Program-made: the position numbers and the translations under genes | The notes under the pieces: model-generated | Seen by the model: the letters and a program-made list of their open reading frames with translations, nothing else | Database searches by the model: none | Told to the model about the DNA's origin: nothing | In this document: piece by piece, positions 58,747-64,000 of the stretch | Layout of the letters: every line of letters starts with the position of its first letter | Numbering within the stretch: the first letter of the stretch is position 1 | From: Panaeolus papilionaceus | Taxonomy: Eukaryota; Basidiomycota; Agaricomycetes; Agaricales | Direction of reading: 5' to 3' | Length of the DNA stretch: 64,000 bases | Assembly (NCBI GenBank): GCA_015501605.1 | Contig: JADNRZ010000041.1 | Coordinates: forward strand, 62,001 to 126,000

Positions 58747-60295
58747 TCACCATCTCCATACGCCATCAACGACAACCTTACCCTCACCTCCCGCCTTCAA
58801 CTCAACAACCCTATTCGACCCCGACTCCCAGTGCACGCCCGAGCGGCGCTCATGTCTGCGGATGAACTTGAATTCGAGGGGTCTCTCGGCGTTGGCTTTG
58901 AGCGGGACGGTAACTGCATGAGTTTTCAGCCTTAATTTTAGAATATAACAAACCGGGAGGAAGAGAGGACGTACCACTCCACATAGGATACTGCGCCTGT
59001 GACGTTGAGAGTGCGATCGTGGAGGCGGGAGACCACGAGTGGAGGGAGGGAGAGGAGCCAGTTACGAGGATGTGTTCTGCGCATACGAATGCGCGTTAGC
59101 TTTTTATCTTTTGGAGGGGAGAGAACGGGACAGAGCACGCACCTCCCCAAACGGTCTCTGCATAAACCTGAAACGTGACATGAGTCGTTTCGGTCGAGTT
59201 ACTAGTCTTGGTAGGGGGCGGGGGAGAGAGAGCGGTCGAACGTCGGTTTGGGCCGTTATCCCAAATGACGTGCGAGGGGTTGGGCTTTTGGATGTATTTG
59301 TATTCGAAGGGAGTTGAGGGGGGGAGGGGGAGTGTGACTGTATGTCGTAATACCAAGGTCAGACCGGTGCGCTTTGATCAAGAGAAAAACTATGACGCAC
59401 CATTCCATACACCATTGATATCAGAACGCTCCATTGGAATGGCGTCGTGTGGAGACCATGATTTTAGAGACGGGAGTGAGCCAGTGAGGTAGAGATTTGA
59501 GACTATAGACGAATGTTAGTCAGGTTTGAACGAACAGGCAGAGAGGAGCATACCTGATGAATCAGGGTATTGCACCGTGAAAGTTACAGGGACCGTCATA
59601 TCACGAACAGGAACAGCTGGTGCGCGCAAGGCTACATCAACAGCTGGTACAGATTCAGAGATCGCAGGGATCTCATGCGTCACGGGAGCAGAGGGAAGCG
59701 GCGCTTTTGATGATCGCAGGAAGAGACCGGGAAGGCCAGCATCGGACCAGGTAATTTTTTTGAGTTGTATGGCCTTTTTTGAGAGAGAGTCGGACTCGGA
59801 GGACGTTTGGTTGAGGTCTTCTGGATCGATCTCAGAGGATGAGTCGGTGTCGGAGGTAGGGTTGTGATGATCGTGACATGAGGGGAGAGTGGGTAGTTTT
59901 GATGTGAGGTCGTCGTATTGTGGTGGGAGCTCAAGGTCATCAGAGGGATCTTCCAGAGATTTCGGATCGTGAGTGGTGTCGTTATCGTTATCGGATTCGT
60001 TACTTGGATCGTAAGGCTTGAGTGAAGTGCTAGCACTAGGCTTTAACGTTGTCGGTGATGTTACAGGTCGTGATGAGAAGGTGATAGATTTAAGAGAATA
60101 TGTCATATCCAGTATGATTTTAACAAGGAATAGAATGAGATTAAAAGCAGGGTTGAGGGGGCGAGAAGAAGAGGTCGTCGAAGATGAAGGCATCGCTGGC
60201 GAGGTCGTGAAATGGGTCGTCTGAATCGTACTAGACGAGAGAGACTGAGGATAGTGAGGAGACAAGGGGGTTGGGGGATTTAGCTCCAATGACAT
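58747..60295 (-). CDS. Protein with two CBM20-type starch-binding domains
   Basis: Five exons (60295..59554, 59502..59401, 59337..59143, 59076..58975, 58913..58747) give 435 aa in a closed frame. Residues 1-230 are Ser/Thr/Pro- and Asp-rich, with a hydrophobic stretch (F-N-L-I-L-F-L-V-K-I-I-L) near 50. Then come two CBM20-like modules, about 233-312 and 333-435. Each has the family signature V-T-F-x-V, a G-S-x-x-S-L-x-S-W-S-P turn with the first ligand Trp, F-E-Y/F-K-F/Y-I, and W-[ED]-[SN]-G-x-N-R. CBM20 modules bind starch or glycogen-type glucans. No catalytic domain is attached, which suggests a glycogen-associated adaptor rather than an enzyme. Exon 4 is also found as a dead fragment at 50580-50679. 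Introns are 51-66 bp. Confidence 0.85.
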
Positions 60296-60527
60296 CGGTT
60301 TTTATCTAGAGTTCTTTTCAGCCACACTGCGGCCGATATATGAATGCCGATGTCTGGGAAGAAACGAGGTTTGGAGTCAGGGGGCATGGTGCATGAGGCA
60401 GGGTGCACGATGGAAGGTTTCAAGCATTCTGTGCCTCGAGGTAGGGTTATCAATTTATCATGAAACGATATCTTTCATTCTTATCCGTGGCTAATACAAC
60501 GAGGCTTCATCCTTTCAGAATCAAAAC

Positions 60528-60650
60528 ATGGACGAGAAGGTGGTTGGTGGGAAAGGGACGGGGGTTGACGCGGACGACCTCGCTCTGTGGCAATGCAGTG
60601 TCGTTCTAAATTTACCACGCTCAGTGTCACGCATCGGCAACGACTTTGCG
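60528..60650 (+). pseudogene. Fragment resembling a Crinkler-type N-terminal domain
   Basis: A short frame reads M-D-E-K-V-V-G-G-K-G-T-G-V-D-A-D-D-L-A-L-W followed by Q-C-S-V. The D-A-x-x-L-x-L-W-x-x-x-V pattern is the signature of the ubiquitin-like N-terminus of fungal CRN (Crinkler-like) proteins. There is no plausible continuation, and the frame turns random after about 35 residues. It may be a relic or a chance match. Confidence 0.3.
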
Positions 60651-60769
60651 TTCATCTCGCCTACTTCAAGCACTACCGCACTAATTCGATTATTTCTTTT
60701 ATGGAGGATTTATGTATGAGTAGCAGTCTTTGAGTATTGAAATACATACTTCGAAAATGATTTTTCACT

Positions 60770-60985
60770 CAGGGTTCAATCAGGAAAGGAAAATTATCAC
60801 CGCACGTCTCTTCCTCGCTTTTTTTTTATATCTCTCCTCGTTTTCAGTGCTAACGTCGTATCATTCCTTGTAGGTTCGTACTTTCATTCTTTCCGCTCCA
60901 CTCGTTTTACTTTTGTGTTCCATAATCGCATTCCTCTCGTCGCCATTATCGCCTATACACTACCCTTTCATTTTGGTTTAAATAA
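60770..60985 (+). pseudogene. Relic of the WW-gene 3' end ahead of GTPase copy 5
   Basis: Matches the end of exon 7, intron 7 and most of exon 8 of the WW gene (25400-25605) along its entire length: ggttcaatcaggaaaggaaa, ctctcctcgttttcagtgct, then gttcgtact and ccgctccactcg. The intron donor gtatgt has become gcacgt and small deletions break exon 8, so it is dead. It is the longest relic of the three. Confidence 0.85.
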
Positions 60986-61120
60986 ATAAATATTTATTTA
61001 TTTAATTATTTAATATATGAGATGACAGCCGGATGTCAGATGTCAAAGATTATCTTTGTTGCTTCTCACCCTCACCATTGAACCGTCCTTTGCCTTCTCT
61101 CCATCTCGTCACCTCTTACA

Positions 61121-63730
61121 ATGTCTGAGGAACCTCGGTACGATTATCTCAAGATTTTAGGCCCACTTCGCGTGGAGCCTGTCACTCCAAAGGAGTTGAA
61201 AGGACAGCGCGTGCGCGTTTGCATGTATGTATCCTTGGCGTTTGAATCCTGCCCCTTCACAGTATAGCTTACAGCTCCTTCTTGTCCACCAGTCTCATGG
61301 GCCCAACTGGTTCCGGCAAAAGCGCGGTATGCCCAGATTATTCTAACTTGCGACGTTTTGGCTCAATGTACTCCTTATCTAGTTCATCGAAGCTCTCGCA
61401 CCTCAGCAAGGGCTCTCGATTTCCAAGGACTCAATCAATAGTGTTACGCAAAATGTCCTTTGCTACAGCATTGTGAACCTGCATGACAGCGAACATCCAG
61501 TGATTCTCATGGATACGCCTGGACTTCTGGACCCTCGCATTTCGGAGAGTCGAGTTGTCAGCATGATTTCGAATGAACTCGACGCGCTACGGTATGCATG
61601 GCCCCTGTATACACCCTTGAAGAAACTTTCTGAATAGAAATATTAGCACGTCGGTCGAAATGGCCGTCGTGACTCTCTGCTATTTCCATGCCATCGACGT
61701 GGCGCGCGTGGGAGGCACAAAGCGTAGTGCCGTCGAGTTTTTGAAAGGTTTTGCCCAAACATTCAAGGCGAACAATGTCAACATCGTAACAACGATGTGG
61801 AACAAGCTGTGGAAGGAGAAGCAGACCACAGATGCCGAGCAAAGGTTCAATGCATTGCAGGTCGAGATATACAAGGTAAGCACTTCTATCATAAACGCAG
61901 CACATGGGTGATATTCATGCGGTATCAAGAGTCTCCCATCACTCAATGTCTCACTGGACAAGTTTGACTCTACAGCAGCATCTACGCTCTCCATCCTCGA
62001 CGCATGTAGACATGGATGGTACCATACGACCAAGAAGCAAAAGATAAATCTTCCTCAGTACGACCACTTGGTGCTACAGGGTATAATGTCACGCATCCAG
62101 GATGCACAGTTGGCACTCGAGTTGCTCCCCATCACTGCAGCGAAGGAGGGAGACGTCGTACCGCTTTACGATTTGGCATGCAACCTCTACCAGTTCGATG
62201 AGGAGGCCTACCGATCAATTTTTCCCAAAGCACCCTGTCCTCCGACATTCACTCATCCGAGGAAGTCACGTATGGAAATATCCTTCCAGAAGTCATCGGA
62301 GCGACCATCAAAGTTCGTCAAGCATGTCATTTCTTTCATGGAGAGCCAGCCGTTAGTTGATGAAGTTGGACAACCCCCGGCTGTCGATAGGCAGCCACAG
62401 GTCATAAACTCGGAGCAACATTCGGTCCAATTTGAATCGCCAGCAGTCCTCAACATTGATCCCGATTTGGCAGCTGTCATTTCAAAATTGCAAAACCTGA
62501 CGGTGTTTGGTGACATTTCAGTTGAGCGTGTGGCTGTAGAGATCCCGGAAAATGCGAAGGTTTATGTGTGAGTTGCCTGCTATCCACATTCACAACAGAA
62601 AATAACAATTTTATGCAGCATTATGGGGTTTGTAGGCGCAGGAAAGAGTAGGGTGAGTATGATATTCTTGGGTATCTGTGTCATAGTCTTGAGAAAAATT
62701 TATCCCTCTTTCCCAGCTTGTCGAATCTCTGGCAGGAGAGGCACAGGATTTGGGCATATCGAAGGATCAGCTTGCAAGCTATACTCACACTGTCGAGGCA
62801 TATCATGTTGTCAACATCTTAAACAGCGGGTGTCCCATTATACTCCTCGATACCCCTGGCTTTGCGGACCATAAAATGTCGGATATGGAAATGATGAGCA
62901 TGATACCAGCTTGGATGGAACAGAATGGGTAATGTTGATATTCCCATGGATAGACGTCAGAAGCTGAACTTGACACATGTCAGCATCCATTTTTTTCATC
63001 AGATTTTGTTTCTATCTCCAATCAACAGCCCAAGAATGCCTCCCTCCAGACAAAAAACACTGCAAATGTTGAAGGTCCTTCTGACCGCAACACACGATCT
63101 CGACTCCGTACTTATGGTCACCACCATGTGGGATATACTTCACAGCCAAGTAAGACGGAATCGTGCAGAAAAAAACTTCTTACAAGTATCCGAACTTTCA
63201 CAGGTAATCCTCTGCTAATTATTTATGGGAAGGGCAACACTGATCCTTATTCCTAGGATTTTACTGATCGAGGGGCAGGTATAACTCGCTTCCTGAATAC
63301 CAAGGCCTCGGCACTTGAAATCCTGGACAGGCCACTTCACAAAAAGCGCGCTTTTGATGTGGTTGGCTTTACAACCACACCACATCTGTATCAAAATCTC
63401 CGCGAGTACATCGAACTCACCATCCGAGAAAGGCACAACATTGAGGCACAACCTGAGGTCAAGACGCCTATGCTGGACAGAAACCTTCGTGAAAATGAGC
63501 AGAGGCTCGATAAATTCATAGAGCAATTTATCGAGTATGGCCCTCCACCTGCTCAATTCGCAGATGACCATCAACGCCTATGCGAGCTCGTGTTATCCGT
63601 GCGACCCGGCCTCCAGCACTGCCTTCCACCAAGCGTGGTTATTTCATCCAACGACACTCCATTCACGGCAACTGGTGATCAGATGAATGGAACCCCACAA
63701 TCGGAGGTGCGTAAAACTGGTTTAGTGTGA
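61121..63730 (+). CDS. GTPase array copy 5: tandem two-domain P-loop GTPase-like protein
   Basis: Nine exons (61121-61224, 61293-61326, 61383-61591, 61647-61875, 61930-62567, 62619-62652, 62717-62928, 62984-63203, 63257-63730) give 717 aa. P-loops are GPTGSGKS and GFVGAGKS (the second with Arg rather than Ser after the loop), DTPG occurs in both domains, and the G4-position motifs are TTMWN and TTMWD. Its 5' flank (caccctcaccatt..cttacaatg) and N-terminus are closest to copy 1, and it lacks the two frameshifts found there. The stop at 63728 is early: sequence resembling the usual C-terminal end (G-F-R-R-L-L, G-F-K-R) follows in another frame up to 63810. The last 15-20 residues of the family are therefore lost, and the protein may still work. 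Confidence 0.83.
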
Positions 63731-64000
63731 CAATATACTCATCTAGCCAACAGCTCCACACCACAGGTTTCCGTCGTTTACTCAAGAGGTTTTCCGGTTT
63801 CAAGCGCTAGGCCCACCTTATGCTCCTTAATTGGTGATAAGGATTGTCTGTATGATGTGTCAAGTCCTCAGAAGCCCTGTTCTCGCTATACTTCCATTAT
63901 GTTCATTGAAGCCCTCAGTCACCACAGTCTGTTTCGATTATGTTGTATTCTGGTGAATTTGATGTCTTTGGATTCTGTGTGCTGCTACTTCGGGTTAGGT
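63731..64000. repeat. Start of downstream block D5
   Basis: The sequence after copy 5 matches that after copy 3: gctcctt..attggtgataaggatt parallels ctccttgattggtgacaaggatt at 42751, and then gtgtcaag parallels gtatcaag. The block continues past the window edge, so the array is not complete here. Confidence 0.6.

Overview
This window is nuclear DNA of a filamentous fungus, most likely a mushroom-forming basidiomycete (Agaricomycetes). The evidence is many 47-72 bp spliceosomal introns with GT..AG borders and CTAAY-like branch sites, F-box/LRR-type genes, a two-domain CBM20 protein, a BAH-finger protein and a WW-domain membrane protein. No bacterial, viral or organellar genes were recognised. 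I cannot name the species. All exon borders are hand-derived from splice consensus and frame closure; the main models have coding lengths divisible by three.

Layout. 1-0.53 kb: the 3' end of a Cys/His-rich gene resembling the C-terminus of mushroom RecQ-type helicases. 2.06-5.8 kb: an APH-like phosphotransferase (-), a 214-aa orphan (+) and an F-box-like gene (-). 7.7-8.1 kb: short repeats and two strong hairpins. 8.2-9.3 kb: a BAH plus zinc-finger gene (-). 9.6-13.1 kb: two tandem paralogous F-box/LRR-like genes (-). 13.1-21.6 kb: gene-poor DNA with a 7-copy 51-52 bp satellite built on ACGCGT, three foldback palindromes built on GACGTC, and remnants of a membrane-protein gene. 21.6-25.6 kb: an eight-exon gene for a 1192-aa Pro/Ser-rich, WW-domain, four-pass membrane protein.

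The main feature is 25.4-64 kb, an array of segmental duplications. Each unit holds (i) the 3' end of the WW gene (complete in unit 1, a broken relic ahead of units 2, 3 and 5), (ii) a multi-domain P-loop GTPase-like gene on the + strand, and (iii) a 2-3 kb downstream block with degenerate minus-strand reading frames. Genes start at 25881, 33655, 39926, 46474 and 61121. Copies 2 and 3 are intact two-GTPase proteins (781 and 779 aa). Copy 5 (717 aa) is intact but ends early. Copy 4 is a three-GTPase version (985 aa) made by insertion of an extra N-terminal module. Copy 1 carries two frameshifts. In all 11 GTPase domains the P-loop lies in its own 34-nt exon. A secreted kinase-like gene (54.5-55.6 kb) and its decayed copy (32.2-32.6 kb) flank the array, so the ancestral segment was probably WW gene - GTPase - block D - kinase-like gene.

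Between units 4 and 5 lie a 771-bp terminal-inverted-repeat element with an 8-bp target duplication, the kinase-like gene, a tandem-CBM20 gene, and a short fragment resembling a Crinkler-type N-terminus. One exon of the CBM20 gene also sits as a dead fragment behind GTPase copy 4. The array shows repeated duplication, domain gain and decay, as seen in fast-evolving recognition or conflict gene families; its function is not shown by the sequence.
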